Part shown: piece after piece, positions 8,565-17,732 of the stretch
Position numbering within the stretch: position 1 is the first letter of the stretch
Layout of the letters: every line of letters begins with the position of its first letter
NCBI RefSeq assembly: GCF_013139515.1
Contig: NZ_WTAR01000114.1
Coordinates: forward strand, 1-55,699
Source of the DNA: Lutibacter sp.
GTDB lineage: Bacteria > Bacteroidota > Bacteroidia > Flavobacteriales > Flavobacteriaceae
Direction of reading: 5' to 3'
Length of the DNA: 55,699 nucleotides
Program-made: the position numbers and the translations under genes
Notes under the pieces: generated by a model
Seen by the model: only the letters and a program-made list of their open reading frames with translations
Databases searched by the model: none
What the model was told of the DNA's origin: nothing

Positions 8565-10142
8565 ATGGCATCAATAAAACCAGCTGAAGTATCAGCGATT
8601 TTAAAACAACAATTAGCCGGATTTGAAGCGTCAGCTTCATTAAACGAAGTTGGAACAGTACTACAAATAGGTGACGGTATAGCACGTGTCTATGGCTTAT
8701 CTAATGTTCAATACGGTGAATTAGTTGAGTTTGAAGGTGGATTAGAAGGAATTGTATTAAACCTAGAAGAAGACAACGTAGGTGTTGTTTTATTAGGGCA
8801 TTCTAAATTAATTACTGAAGGTTCAACAGTAAAACGTACTGAAAGAATTGCTTCACTAAAAGTAGGTGAAGGAATTGTTGGACGTGTTGTAAATGCATTA
8901 GGTTTACCAATTGATGGTAAAGGAGCAATTCAAGGGGAAACTTTTGAAATGCCTTTAGAGCGTAAAGCGCCTGGTGTACTTTTTCGTCAGCCAGTAACTG
9001 AACCATTACAAACAGGTGTAAAAGCTGTTGATGCAATGATTCCTATTGGTAGAGGTCAGCGTGAACTTATTATTGGTGACCGTCAAACAGGAAAATCTAC
9101 AGTTGCTATTGATACTATTATCAATCAAAAAGAATTTTACGATGCTGGTGAACCAGTATATTGTATATATGTTGCAATTGGACAAAAAGCATCTACAGTT
9201 GCTGGAATTGCAAATTTATTAGAAGAAAAAGGAGCAATGGCATATACAACAATAGTTGCTGCTAATGCTTCCGATCCTGCATCAATGCAGGTATACGCTC
9301 CAATGGGAGGTGCTGCAATTGGTGAATATTTTAGAGATACAGGTCGCCCTGCATTAATTGTTTATGATGATTTATCTAAACAAGCAGTTGCGTACCGTGA
9401 AATTTCATTGTTATTACGTCGCCCACCGGGACGTGAAGCATATCCAGGAGATGTATTTTATTTACACTCTCGTTTATTAGAACGTTCTTCAAAAGTAATT
9501 AATGATGATACCATTGCTGCTCAAATGAATGACGTACCAGATTCTTTAAAAGGAAAGATAAAAGGTGGAGGTTCATTAACAGCTTTACCAATTATTGAAA
9601 CGCAAGCAGGAGATGTATCAGCTTATATTCCAACAAACGTAATTTCTATTACTGATGGACAAATATTCTTAGAGTCTGATTTATTTAACTCAGGTGTACG
9701 TCCTGCAATTAACGTAGGTATTTCGGTATCACGTGTAGGAGGAAACGCACAAATAAAATCAATGAAAAAAGTAGCAGGTACTTTAAAATTAGATCAAGCA
9801 CAATACCGTGAGTTAGAAGCTTTCGCAAAGTTTGGTTCAGATTTAGATGCAGCAACTATGAATGTAATTGAAAAAGGAAAACGTAATGTGGAGATTTTAA
9901 AGCAAAATCAAGCCGATCCGTTTAAAGTTGAAGATCAAGTTGCAATTATTTATGCAGGTTCTAAAAATTTATTAAGAGATGTTCCTGTAGAAAAGGTTAA
10001 AGAATTTGAAAGTGATTACATTCAGTATTTAAATGCAAAACATAGAGATACTTTAGATACTTTAAAAGCGGGTAAATTAACTGATGATGTTATTGACACT
10101 TTAACAAGTGCAGCAAAGGAAGTTTCAGCAAAATACGCATAA
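8565..10142 (+). CDS. atpA: F1Fo ATP synthase subunit alpha
   Basis: A 525-residue protein with the beta-barrel N-domain, a P-loop (GDRQTGKST, residues 171-179), the [20 protein letters not shown] segment and the arginine-finger motif [10 protein letters not shown]. These mark the non-catalytic, nucleotide-binding alpha subunit. Three copies alternate with beta in F1. The length is typical. A 51-base near-perfect palindrome separates it from atpG. Confidence 0.97.
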   Translation: MASIKPAEVSAILKQQLAGFEASASLNEVGTVLQIGDGIARVYGLSNVQYGELVEFEGGLEGIVLNLEEDNVGVVLLGHSKLITEGSTVKRTERIASLKVGEGIVGRVVNALGLPIDGKGAIQGETFEMPLERKAPGVLFRQPVTEPLQTGVKAVDAMIPIGRGQRELIIGDRQTGKSTVAIDTIINQKEFYDAGEPVYCIYVAIGQKASTVAGIANLLEEKGAMAYTTIVAANASDPASMQVYAPMGGAAIGEYFRDTGRPALIVYDDLSKQAVAYREISLLLRRPPGREAYPGDVFYLHSRLLERSSKVINDDTIAAQMNDVPDSLKGKIKGGGSLTALPIIETQAGDVSAYIPTNVISITDGQIFLESDLFNSGVRPAINVGISVSRVGGNAQIKSMKKVAGTLKLDQAQYRELEAFAKFGSDLDAATMNVIEKGKRNVEILKQNQADPFKVEDQVAIIYAGSKNLLRDVPVEKVKEFESDYIQYLNAKHRDTLDTLKAGKLTDDVIDTLTSAAKEVSAKYA

Positions 10143-10144
10143 AT

Positions 10145-10195
10145 TAGTTTTGAGTATTTAGTATTGAATCATTCAATACTAAATACTCAAAACTA
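10145..10195. repeat. 51-base near-perfect palindrome between atpA and atpG
   Basis: Bases 10145-10169 are exactly complementary to 10171-10195, with a single C (10170) at the centre. The 25-base arms are AT-rich and themselves built from ATTTAGTATT-like units. There is no T run on either side, so it is not a standard terminator. As RNA it would form a very stable hairpin immediately before the atpG start; as DNA it resembles a miniature palindromic repeat. Confidence 0.9.
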
Positions 10196-10210
10196 GATAC
10201 CAAATTTAAA

Positions 10211-11071
10211 ATGGCAAACTTAAAAGAAATACGTAACAGAATTACATCCATTGGTTCAACAATGCAAATTACCAGTGCCATGAAAATGGTATCGGCTGCA
10301 AAGTTGAAAAAAGCGCAAGATGCAATTACTCAAATGCGTCCGTATGCTAATAAGTTAACAGAACTTTTACAAAGTTTAAGTGCAACTTTAGAAGGTGAAG
10401 TTGGTGGAATTTATTCTGAGCAAAAAGAAGTTTCAAAAGTATTAGTAGTAGTAATTACTTCAAATAGAGGTTTGTGTGGTGGTTTTAATTCAAGTGTAGT
10501 TAAGGCAACCATCAAAAATATTGAAGAAAATTACACAGGTAAACAAGTTGATTTGTTAACTATTGGTAAAAAAGGAAACGATATTCTTGCAAAAAGTAAC
10601 AACGTAATTGAAAACCATAATGAAATTTTTGATGATTTAACATTTGATAATGTTGCTGAAGTTGCTGAAAAAATAATGAATTTATTTGCTGAAGGAGCTT
10701 ATGATAAAGTTGAATTGGTGTACAACCAATTTAAAAATGCAGCAACACAAATTGAAACTATTGAGCAGTTTTTACCAATTGCACCAATAGAAAGTGACAC
10801 AACTACAAATGTTGATTATCTTTTTGAACCTTCAAAAGCTGAAATTGTTTTAGAATTAATACCAAAGTCGTTAAAAACACAATTGTATAAAGCTATTAGA
10901 GATTCATTTGCAGCTGAACATGGTGCTCGTATGACCGCAATGCATAAGGCTACAGATAACGCAACTGAATTACGTGACGATTTACTATTAACTTATAATA
11001 AAGCCCGTCAGGCAGCTATTACAAGCGAAATTTTAGAAATTGTTGGTGGTGCTGAGGCTTTGAATAACTAA
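10211..11071 (+). CDS. atpG: F1Fo ATP synthase subunit gamma
   Basis: A 286-residue protein with the two long terminal helices of gamma (MANLKEIRNRITSIGSTMQI at the start, RQAAITSEILEIVGGAEAL at the end) around a central Rossmann-like domain containing TSNRGLCGGFN. It is the rotating shaft inside F1. It is the last gene of this block; atpD and atpC do not follow, and a strong terminator lies 50 bases downstream. Confidence 0.96.
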   Translation: MANLKEIRNRITSIGSTMQITSAMKMVSAAKLKKAQDAITQMRPYANKLTELLQSLSATLEGEVGGIYSEQKEVSKVLVVVITSNRGLCGGFNSSVVKATIKNIEENYTGKQVDLLTIGKKGNDILAKSNNVIENHNEIFDDLTFDNVAEVAEKIMNLFAEGAYDKVELVYNQFKNAATQIETIEQFLPIAPIESDTTTNVDYLFEPSKAEIVLELIPKSLKTQLYKAIRDSFAAEHGARMTAMHKATDNATELRDDLLLTYNKARQAAITSEILEIVGGAEALNN

Positions 11072-11122
11072 ACAAAACCAAATTCCTTAAAAGGTTGAGG
11101 TATTGAATAAAAACAAAACATT

Positions 11123-11157
11123 AAAAGAGCTTATCTGTACAGATAAGCTCTTTTTTT
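11123..11157 (+). terminator. Rho-independent terminator of the ATP synthase operon
   Basis: Fifteen-base arms (11124-11138 and 11139-11153), rich in GAGCTTATC, form an uninterrupted palindrome that runs into a T tract ending at 11157. Position and structure fit a strong intrinsic terminator after atpG. The A run before the stem could also allow weak activity on the other strand. Confidence 0.9.
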
Positions 11158-11203
11158 ATAGTTTGGTACACACTTTGTATATGATTGATTAAATAGTATA
11201 GTT

Positions 11204-11683
11204 ATGAGTAAATTTACAGTTATTTTTAGTTCGGTTATAATTCTTTTAACATGTACGTTTTGTAGTGCTACAAAAGATATTTCAAAAGAAAATCACCCGT
11301 TTAAAGTTACAAAAGCAACGTATAATACATGGGTTGGTGGACAACCAGGTGTTAAAGGAATTAATATTTCTATCATAATTGACAATCCAGAGATTCAATT
11401 AGATACTGTTTTTTTTAGAAATATGAAAACAAAATTAAAGTCTAATAAAAATACTGAACCTATTGTTTTTATAGGAACCTTTATATATCCAAATACTAAA
11501 AATGATTATGTTTTACATAAAAATGCAGAGAAAGAGTATGGTAATACACCTCCAAATATTTTAAAAAACATCCCTTTTGAAATTCAAGAAGATGAGGCTA
11601 TTGTAAGTTATATATTTAAAGGTAAAATACGTTATTATAAAGTTGAAAAATTAAAAGAAATCAAATCCGTAATTATGTATTAA
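11204..11683 (+). CDS. Hypothetical secreted protein
   Basis: A 159-residue protein with an N-terminal hydrophobic signal (VIFSSVIILLTCTFC). Two cysteines lie near its end, but neither has a clean lipobox, so it could be periplasmic or an atypical lipoprotein. The mature part is mostly beta-strand with a GG-containing turn (TWVGGQPGVKG) and no recognisable catalytic motif. It stands alone between the ATP synthase terminator and a convergent helicase gene (26-base gap). Function not recognised. Confidence 0.65.
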   Translation: MSKFTVIFSSVIILLTCTFCSATKDISKENHPFKVTKATYNTWVGGQPGVKGINISIIIDNPEIQLDTVFFRNMKTKLKSNKNTEPIVFIGTFIYPNTKNDYVLHKNAEKEYGNTPPNILKNIPFEIQEDEAIVSYIFKGKIRYYKVEKLKEIKSVIMY

Positions 11684-11709
11684 TTAAAAAGAAACCAGAA
11701 TTAGTTGAA

Positions 11710-12948
11710 TTAATACCAACGCTTTTTATTCTTTTTTGAAGCTTCAGATTTTCTATTTGGTCTGTGCTTACTTTTCCCAGGAGTTCTATGCACTTCTCTT
11801 TTAGCCTTTGGGTCTAAAACGTATGGATGCTCATCCATAACAGGTATTGTTGTATTTAATAACTGTTGAATTCCAGCAATATATGGTTTTTCATCAGCTG
11901 AGCAAAATGAGAATGCGGCACCAGAATTACCAGCTCTACCAGTTCTTCCAATTCTATGAATATAGGTTTCTGAAATATTTGGAATATCAAAATTTATAAC
12001 GGCATCTAAGTTATCAATATCAATACCACGTGCTGCAACATCTGTAGCAATTAATACAGTGGCTTTTCCTTCTTTAAACTTTTCTAAGGCATCTTCTCTG
12101 TCGTTTTGAGTTTTATCACCGTGAATACTTTCAACCTTAAAATCGTTGCCTTTTAGCATTTTTTCTAATTTAGCAATACCCATTTTGGTACGTCTAAAAA
12201 TTAAAATATTTCCTTCAATGTTGTTTCTTAATAAATGCAAACATAATTCCATTTTATGCTGTTTATCAACATAAAATAACAGCTGATTTACATTTTGTGC
12301 GGCTGAGGATGATGGTGTTGCGTTTACCGTTTCAGGGTCTTTTAAAATGGTATTTGCTAGTTGAACAACTTTTTCTGGCATAGTTGCAGAAAATAACAAT
12401 AGCTGTTTTTCCTTTGGACATAAACGTTCAATTTTTCGAACATCATCAATAAATCCCATATCCAACATTAAGTCGGCTTCATCTAACACTAAGGTTTCTA
12501 CATAATCGAAATTTAAGCAATCTTGTTTGTGTAAATCTAGCAACCTACCAGGTGTAGCAACTAAAATATCAACACCTTTGCGTAATATATCTTTTTGAGG
12601 ATCAATAGAAGTTCCACCATAAATAACAGTAGTTTTTAAATTAGAAAATTTACTATAAGCATTAAAATTTTCCTGAATTTGTAGAGCCAATTCTCTTGTT
12701 GGACTGACTATTAAAGCTCTTATTTTTTTTCCTTTTTTACCAGAATCTTGTTTGTTAAACAACATTTGTAAAATTGGTAGTGCAAAAGCAGCTGTTTTTC
12801 CAGTTCCTGTTTGGGCTGTAGTAATTACATCTTTTTTTGCCAAAACCAACGGAATGGTTTGCTGTTGAACAGGTGTTGGAACCTCATAATTTAGCTCTAA
12901 AAGGGCTTTTAAAATAGATTTATTTAACTTTAAGTCTTTAAATTGCAT
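11710..12948 (-). CDS. DEAD-box ATP-dependent RNA helicase
   Basis: A 412-residue superfamily 2 helicase with a complete motif set: Q motif (TPVQQQTIP), AQTGTGKT (45-52), PTRELALQ, TPGR, DEAD (156-159), SAT (187-189) and HRIGRTGR. The C-terminal ~40 residues are basic (HRTPGKSKHRPNRK), likely for RNA binding. It is of RhlE/CsdA type and should unwind RNA during ribosome assembly or mRNA turnover. A TATCTTTG box lies 26 bases upstream. A second helicase of the same type is encoded at 16323-17609. Confidence 0.93.
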   Translation of the reverse strand: MQFKDLKLNKSILKALLELNYEVPTPVQQQTIPLVLAKKDVITTAQTGTGKTAAFALPILQMLFNKQDSGKKGKKIRALIVSPTRELALQIQENFNAYSKFSNLKTTVIYGGTSIDPQKDILRKGVDILVATPGRLLDLHKQDCLNFDYVETLVLDEADLMLDMGFIDDVRKIERLCPKEKQLLLFSATMPEKVVQLANTILKDPETVNATPSSSAAQNVNQLLFYVDKQHKMELCLHLLRNNIEGNILIFRRTKMGIAKLEKMLKGNDFKVESIHGDKTQNDREDALEKFKEGKATVLIATDVAARGIDIDNLDAVINFDIPNISETYIHRIGRTGRAGNSGAAFSFCSADEKPYIAGIQQLLNTTIPVMDEHPYVLDPKAKREVHRTPGKSKHRPNRKSEASKKNKKRWY

Positions 12949-12974
12949 GTGTGTTTTTTAAAACAAGATTTCTG

Positions 12975-12982
12975 CAAAGATA
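12975..12982 (-). promoter_or_regulatory. -7 element (TATCTTTG) for the DEAD-box helicase gene
   Basis: A perfect TAnnTTTG match on the minus strand, 26 bases before the ATG at 12948. No clear TTG is seen at the -33 position. Confidence 0.6.
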
Positions 12983-13031
12983 CGGATATTTATAAGTACT
13001 TTTTTAGTGAAGAAGATAGATAAACTAAACT

Positions 13032-13268
13032 TTATTTTTCAATACTTTTTAGGTATAAGTTTTCAACTTTAGTTCTTGCCCATGGTGTTTTTCTTAAAAA
13101 CTTAAGGCTAGATTTAATGGTTGGATTGTTATTAAAACAGTTTATTTTAATACGAATTCCAAGTTCTTCCCAGCCATATGTTACAACTAAATACTGAATA
13201 ATTTCTGCTAATTTAACACCGTGAAGTGGATTGTTTGGTTGTTCTTTATCTGTGTTTTTTGAAATCAT
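13032..13268 (-). CDS. VF530 (DUF2132) family small protein
   Basis: A 78-residue protein with the VF530 hallmark [16 protein letters not shown] followed by W-E-L, and [18 protein letters not shown] near the C-terminus. The family folds as a small helical domain described as DNA-binding in Vibrio. The role here is unknown. I start at ATG 13268. The frame is open to TTG 13280, but a TATTTTTG promoter box (13278-13285) overlaps that extension, so those codons would not be transcribed. Confidence 0.85.
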   Translation of the reverse strand: MISKNTDKEQPNNPLHGVKLAEIIQYLVVTYGWEELGIRIKINCFNNNPTIKSSLKFLRKTPWARTKVENLYLKSIEK

Positions 13269-13277
13269 ATTATTTTG

Positions 13278-13285
13278 CAAAAATA
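13278..13285 (-). promoter_or_regulatory. -7 element (TATTTTTG) for the VF530-type gene
   Basis: A perfect TAnnTTTG match ending only nine bases before the chosen ATG at 13268. This predicts a leader of a few bases at most and decides between the two possible starts. Confidence 0.6.
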
Positions 13286-13291
13286 AGCTAT

Positions 13292-13858
13292 TTAGAATGA
13301 TTTAAATTCTGTTTTCAATTTAAAGTTTTTAATTCCAACTAATATAAGTACTACAATTAATATCATAAAATAAATTGAAGTAGTGATGCTTTTAATAATG
13401 GTAAATAGGTTGGTACTCATTATTAAGTTTTGAGAATAGCTAGGGTAATTAGAAAGCATAAAAATGATTCCTATATTTTCAAAATAATCAAATATACCAG
13501 CAATAATTGGCAGAAAACACAAGTAATAAAATGGTGATTTTAACTTGTTTAATTTATTTAGAAAATAGGCAAGGATTAAAAAATAACTGACTCCGAATAA
13601 AAAAGGATAAACCATATCTATTGGAATTTGCCTGTATAAATATAAAAACCTCCCTTTTTCACCAAGTGTATTAAAAAGAGTGTTTACATACTCAGTATTA
13701 TAGCCAATGGGCATCATATCTAGTAGCTTTATTCCATTAGAAAAACTCATTACTTTAGGAATAGTTACTAGTAACATAAACCCATAAACAAAATTAGTGA
13801 GTAGAAAAAGCAGTAATACTTTTTTACCTTTTAAATGATTTTTTATTAATTTATCCAT
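13292..13858 (-). CDS. Hypothetical multi-pass membrane protein
   Basis: A 188-residue protein with about five hydrophobic segments. A roughly 50-residue extracytoplasmic loop separates helices 1 and 2, and DYFENIG lies near the middle helix. It starts with a basic [13 protein letters not shown] cytoplasmic segment. No family is recognised with confidence. It is upstream of the VF530-type gene on the same strand (23-base gap), but that gene has its own promoter box. A TATCTTTG element at 13895-13902 is a likely promoter. Confidence 0.6.
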   Translation of the reverse strand: MDKLIKNHLKGKKVLLLFLLTNFVYGFMLLVTIPKVMSFSNGIKLLDMMPIGYNTEYVNTLFNTLGEKGRFLYLYRQIPIDMVYPFLFGVSYFLILAYFLNKLNKLKSPFYYLCFLPIIAGIFDYFENIGIIFMLSNYPSYSQNLIMSTNLFTIIKSITTSIYFMILIVVLILVGIKNFKLKTEFKSF

Positions 13859-13894
13859 CTCTAAATTTGTGTGAGTTCAATTGTAATTTTCATT

Positions 13895-13902
13895 CAAAGA
13901 TA
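13895..13902 (-). promoter_or_regulatory. -7 element (TATCTTTG) for the membrane protein gene
   Basis: A perfect TAnnTTTG match on the minus strand, 36 bases before the ATG at 13858. Confidence 0.5.
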
Positions 13903-13986
13903 CTTTTTTATGAATTATTTTTATGCGGATTGTTAGTAATTAGATACTAGAGAAATTAAAACTAAATTTTCATTACCTTTAGCAAT

Positions 13987-14715
13987 ATGATAAAAGATAT
14001 AAAATTAGCAGTACTTATTGATGGTGATAACATTCCTTCAAAATACATTAAAGAAATGATGGAAGAAATTACTAAATATGGTACGCCCACTATAAAACGT
14101 ATTTATGGTGATTGGACCAAACCACAATTAGGAAAATGGAAAACCATTTTACTTGAAAATGCCATTACTCCAATACAACAATATGGCTATACAACAGGGA
14201 AAAATGCTACAGATTCAGCTATGATTATTGACGCTATGGATATTTTATATTCTGAAAAAGTCAATGGTTTTTGCTTGGTTTCATCAGATAGTGATTTTAC
14301 AAAATTAGCAACACGTTTAAGAGAAGAAGGACTTGTTGTGTACGGAATTGGCGAAAAGAAAACCCCAAATCCATTTATTGTTGCTTGTGATAAATTTATT
14401 TATCTAGAAATTTTGGAAACGGAAGATGATAACAAAGATGGAATTAGAACACATAAAAATGTGAAACTAGATAAAATTACTCCAAAAGTAATTCAGTTAT
14501 TAAAAAATTCTGTTTCTGATGCTGCTGATGATGATGGTTGGGCTTTTATGGGCGATGTAGGTTCATTTCTTTTAAAGAAACAACCCAATTTTGATGCACG
14601 TAATTTTGGATTTCAAAAACTAACACAACTGTTTAAATCTTTAAAACAGTTTGAAATTGAACAAAAAGATAAAACAACGGGTCGTTTTAAATTAATTTAT
14701 GTTCGAAACAAATAA
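13987..14715 (+). CDS. NYN-domain nuclease-like protein with C-terminal LOTUS (OST-HTH) domain
   Basis: A 242-residue protein. Residues 5-142 form a NYN/PIN-like domain with the acidic residues expected of the metal site: D12 and D14 (LIDGDN), D76 (ATDSAM), D101 and D103 (SSDSDF). Residues 164-240 resemble an OST-HTH/LOTUS winged helix that binds RNA. The pair suggests an RNA-targeting nuclease (family knowledge), with substrate unknown. It is monocistronic. A TACCTTTA -7-like element lies just before the gene. Confidence 0.85.
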   Translation: MIKDIKLAVLIDGDNIPSKYIKEMMEEITKYGTPTIKRIYGDWTKPQLGKWKTILLENAITPIQQYGYTTGKNATDSAMIIDAMDILYSEKVNGFCLVSSDSDFTKLATRLREEGLVVYGIGEKKTPNPFIVACDKFIYLEILETEDDNKDGIRTHKNVKLDKITPKVIQLLKNSVSDAADDDGWAFMGDVGSFLLKKQPNFDARNFGFQKLTQLFKSLKQFEIEQKDKTTGRFKLIYVRNK

Positions 14716-14831
14716 AAAGCCAAATTTTCAACTGTAAATTATTTACTATAATTCAATATTAAAAGTAATCCTAAAATTAGTTGGAATTAGGCTGCACATT
14801 TAATTTTTACTACATATTTACACTCCTCTTT

Positions 14832-16310
14832 ATGAATGATTATGGATTTTTATCAATTCTTCCACCAGTTATCGCTATTATTTTTGCATTAAGAACCAAA
14901 CAAGTTTATATCGCATTATTTTTTGGAATCTGGTTTTCATGGTTTATAATGAACGACTGGAACTTTCTTACAGGAACATTAGCCGCTTTAGAAGGAATGG
15001 TGAATGTGTTTAAATCTGAAGGAAATACAAGAACAATTATGTTTAGCGCTTTAGTTGGTGCTTTATTATTATTTATTCAATATTCAAGAGGTGTTGAAGG
15101 CTTTGTAAATAAATTAAACATTTTAATAACTTATTTTGAACAAAAGAAAACAGGTTATAGTAGGGTAATTGTACAATTATTAGCAATGGTTACGGGTGTT
15201 GTTTTATTTGTAGAAACAAGTATTAGTTCACTAACAGTAGGTACTTTATACCGTCCAATTTTTGATAAATTAAAAATCCCAAGAGAAAAACTAGCATATA
15301 TAGCCGATTCTAGTTCAGCACCAACTTCAATTTTAATTCCTTTTAACGCTTGGGGAGCATTTATTATGGGTTTATTAATAACTCAAGGCATAGAAACCCC
15401 CTTTGCTACACTAATAATCTCCATTAAATATAATTTTTACCCAATTGTAGCTTTATTAATTTTAGCGGCTGTTATTATTTTTAAAAAAGATATTGGACCT
15501 ATGGCAAAAGCTGAAAAGCGAACCAAAGAAACTGGTAAGCTTATGAATGAAGGTTCTAAACCAATGATTTCAGAAATAGTAACATCATATCCGCCTAAAG
15601 AAGGAATTAAAGCAAAAGCCTATAATATGGTTATTCCTTTAGTAACTATGGTGGTAATGATGCCTATTAATTTAGCGTACACAGGTTGGGATAAAGTTGA
15701 AAATTATAGTTCTTTCAGACATCATTTTTCACAGGCCATAGGAAAAGGATCAGGATCTTCATCAGTATTATATGCAGTTGTAGCAGCACTTTTTGTAGCC
15801 ATGATTTTATATCGTATACAAGGAATTATGAAAACCAAGGAAATGGTAGATTTAACATTAAAAGGAATTAGTGAATTAATGCCTTTAGCGTTATTAATGT
15901 TACTAGCTTTTGCCATTGGAGATGCTTGTAATCAATTAGGAACAGGAGAATATATTGCAACTGTTTCTAAAGAATGGCTTTCGCCTGAATTATTACCTGC
16001 TATTGTTTTTTTAATTAGCTCATTTATTGCATTTTCTACAGGAACTTCTTGGGGAACTTTTGCAATTATGTTAGCCATTTCTTTACCTATGGCTGAAATT
16101 CATGGCGCAAATATACATTTGGTAATTGCAGCAACATTAGGTGGTGGTGTTTTTGGAGATCATTGTTCACCAATTTCCGATACGTCAATTATTTCTTCAA
16201 TGGCATCAGCAAGTGACCATATTGACCATGTTAAAACGCAATTACCTTATGCTTTAATTGGTGGATTGATAAGTACAGTTTTGTATCTTATTATGGGTTT
16301 TGTTGTTTAA
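14832..16310 (+). CDS. NhaC-type Na+/H+ antiporter
   Basis: A 492-residue membrane protein with about a dozen helices. Conserved polar motifs lie within the membrane (FVETSISSLTVGTLYRP, DSSSAPTSILIPFNAWG, STGTSWGTFAIML, GGGVFGDHCSPISDTSI), as in NhaC-family antiporters of the ion transporter superfamily. It probably exports Na+ for H+; amino-acid exchange is possible in the wider family. I start at ATG 14832 (MNDYGFLSILPP). A TTG at 14781 would add 17 residues encoded across a TATTTAC promoter-like stretch. Confidence 0.85.
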   Translation: MNDYGFLSILPPVIAIIFALRTKQVYIALFFGIWFSWFIMNDWNFLTGTLAALEGMVNVFKSEGNTRTIMFSALVGALLLFIQYSRGVEGFVNKLNILITYFEQKKTGYSRVIVQLLAMVTGVVLFVETSISSLTVGTLYRPIFDKLKIPREKLAYIADSSSAPTSILIPFNAWGAFIMGLLITQGIETPFATLIISIKYNFYPIVALLILAAVIIFKKDIGPMAKAEKRTKETGKLMNEGSKPMISEIVTSYPPKEGIKAKAYNMVIPLVTMVVMMPINLAYTGWDKVENYSSFRHHFSQAIGKGSGSSSVLYAVVAALFVAMILYRIQGIMKTKEMVDLTLKGISELMPLALLMLLAFAIGDACNQLGTGEYIATVSKEWLSPELLPAIVFLISSFIAFSTGTSWGTFAIMLAISLPMAEIHGANIHLVIAATLGGGVFGDHCSPISDTSIISSMASASDHIDHVKTQLPYALIGGLISTVLYLIMGFVV

Positions 16311-16322
16311 AGTAAACTTATG

Positions 16323-17609
16323 TTAATAACGGCGACGCTTTTTTGACGCATTTCTTCTAGATTGGTTTGGGTTTTTAGTTTCACCACCTCTAGGTTTTTG
16401 TGCCGAATGATGTTTTATCTTTTTCTTTTGATTTTTTGAAGGACCTTTTGGAATTGGAGCTGATTCAATTTCATCATCAACAAATGGATGTTCACTTATT
16501 ACAGGAATTTGCTGGTTAATTAATTTCTGAATATCTTTTAAATATGCTTTTTCTTCAATATTACAAAAAGACAAAGCAATACCACTCGCTTTAGCTCTTC
16601 CAGTTCGTCCAATTCTATGCACATAGGTTTCAGGAATATTTGGTAAATCATAATTTACAACTAAAGATAAATCTTCAACATCAATACCACGTGCAGCAAT
16701 ATCTGTAGCAATTAATACGTTTAGTTTCCCATCTTTAAAATTACCTAAAGCACGTTGTCTGGCACCTTGTGATTTGTTTCCATGAATTGCGGCAGATTTT
16801 ATCTGCGATTTTCCTAAAATCTTAACAATTTTATCTGCTCCATGTTTTGTTCTTGAAAACACAAGTACTGAAGCGTTTGGGTTTTCATTTATAAGATGAA
16901 TTAGCAATTTAGATTTATTAGGTTTACTAACAAAATAAATAGCTTGTTTTACTTTTTCAGCAGTTGCCTGTTTTGGTTTTATGGTTACTTTTTGATAGTT
17001 ACCAAGAATTTTACTCGATAAATCTATAATTGAAGAAGGCATTGTAGCTGAGAAGAAAAGTGATTGTCTTTTTTCTGGTAATTTGGCAATTATTTTTTTA
17101 ATATCATGAATAAAACCCATATCCAACATTTGATCAGCTTCATCTAATACAAAGTATTTTATATACTTTAAAGAGATAAACCCTTGCGAAATTAAATCTA
17201 ACAAACGCCCGGGAGTTGCTACTAAAATATCTGTCCCTCTTCTTAATTCATCAGTTTGTGATCGCTGTTTTACACCACCAAAAATAACCACATTGGTAAT
17301 ACCTGTATATTTTCCGTAATCAGTTATGTTTTGTGCAATTTGTATGGCTAATTCACGTGTTGGGGTCACAATTAGCGCTCTAACTTTTCGTTGTCCTTTA
17401 TGGTCATTTTTACTATTGTAAAGATGTTGTAATATTGGAATTGTAAACGCAGCAGTTTTACCAGTTCCTGTTTGTGCGCATCCTAGTAAATCTTTTCTAT
17501 CTAATAAAATAGGAATTGCTTCTGCTTGAATAGGTGTTGGATGTGTGTAACCTTCATCTTCTAAAGCTTTCAAGATTTGGTCGTTAATTCCTAAGTCTGT
17601 AAATTTCAT
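16323..17609 (-). CDS. DEAD-box RNA helicase, RhlE type
   Basis: A 428-residue helicase with TPIQAEAIP, AQTGTGKT (45-52), PTRELAIQ, TPGR, DEAD, SAT and HRIGRTGR motifs and a strongly basic C-terminal tail (KNQKKKIKHHSAQKPRGG). The N-terminus (MKFTDLGIND) is typical of RhlE. It is a paralogue of the helicase at 11710-12948. Its -7 box sits only five bases before the ATG, which predicts a leaderless transcript, so autoregulation through a long 5' leader as in E. coli csdA-type genes is not possible from this promoter. Confidence 0.93.
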   Translation of the reverse strand: MKFTDLGINDQILKALEDEGYTHPTPIQAEAIPILLDRKDLLGCAQTGTGKTAAFTIPILQHLYNSKNDHKGQRKVRALIVTPTRELAIQIAQNITDYGKYTGITNVVIFGGVKQRSQTDELRRGTDILVATPGRLLDLISQGFISLKYIKYFVLDEADQMLDMGFIHDIKKIIAKLPEKRQSLFFSATMPSSIIDLSSKILGNYQKVTIKPKQATAEKVKQAIYFVSKPNKSKLLIHLINENPNASVLVFSRTKHGADKIVKILGKSQIKSAAIHGNKSQGARQRALGNFKDGKLNVLIATDIAARGIDVEDLSLVVNYDLPNIPETYVHRIGRTGRAKASGIALSFCNIEEKAYLKDIQKLINQQIPVISEHPFVDDEIESAPIPKGPSKNQKKKIKHHSAQKPRGGETKNPNQSRRNASKKRRRY

Positions 17610-17614
17610 GGCGG

Positions 17615-17622
17615 CAAAGGTA
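17615..17622 (-). promoter_or_regulatory. -7 element (TACCTTTG) immediately before the RhlE-type gene
   Basis: A perfect TAnnTTTG match with only five bases between it and the ATG at 17609. Transcription starting the usual 4-8 bases downstream would begin at or next to the start codon. Confidence 0.55.
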
Positions 17623-17732
17623 AGTGAATTGTTTTAATAATTGGTTTTGTAAAAAAATATCAAAAAATAGTGTTTAAAACTCAATAGGGATGCTAACATT
17701 TGATTGCTTATTTTTACATCTGAAAAAATGAA

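Noticed and set aside
10145-10195. Intrinsic terminator between atpA and atpG
   Set aside because: There is no T run after either arm, and a clear terminator follows atpG.
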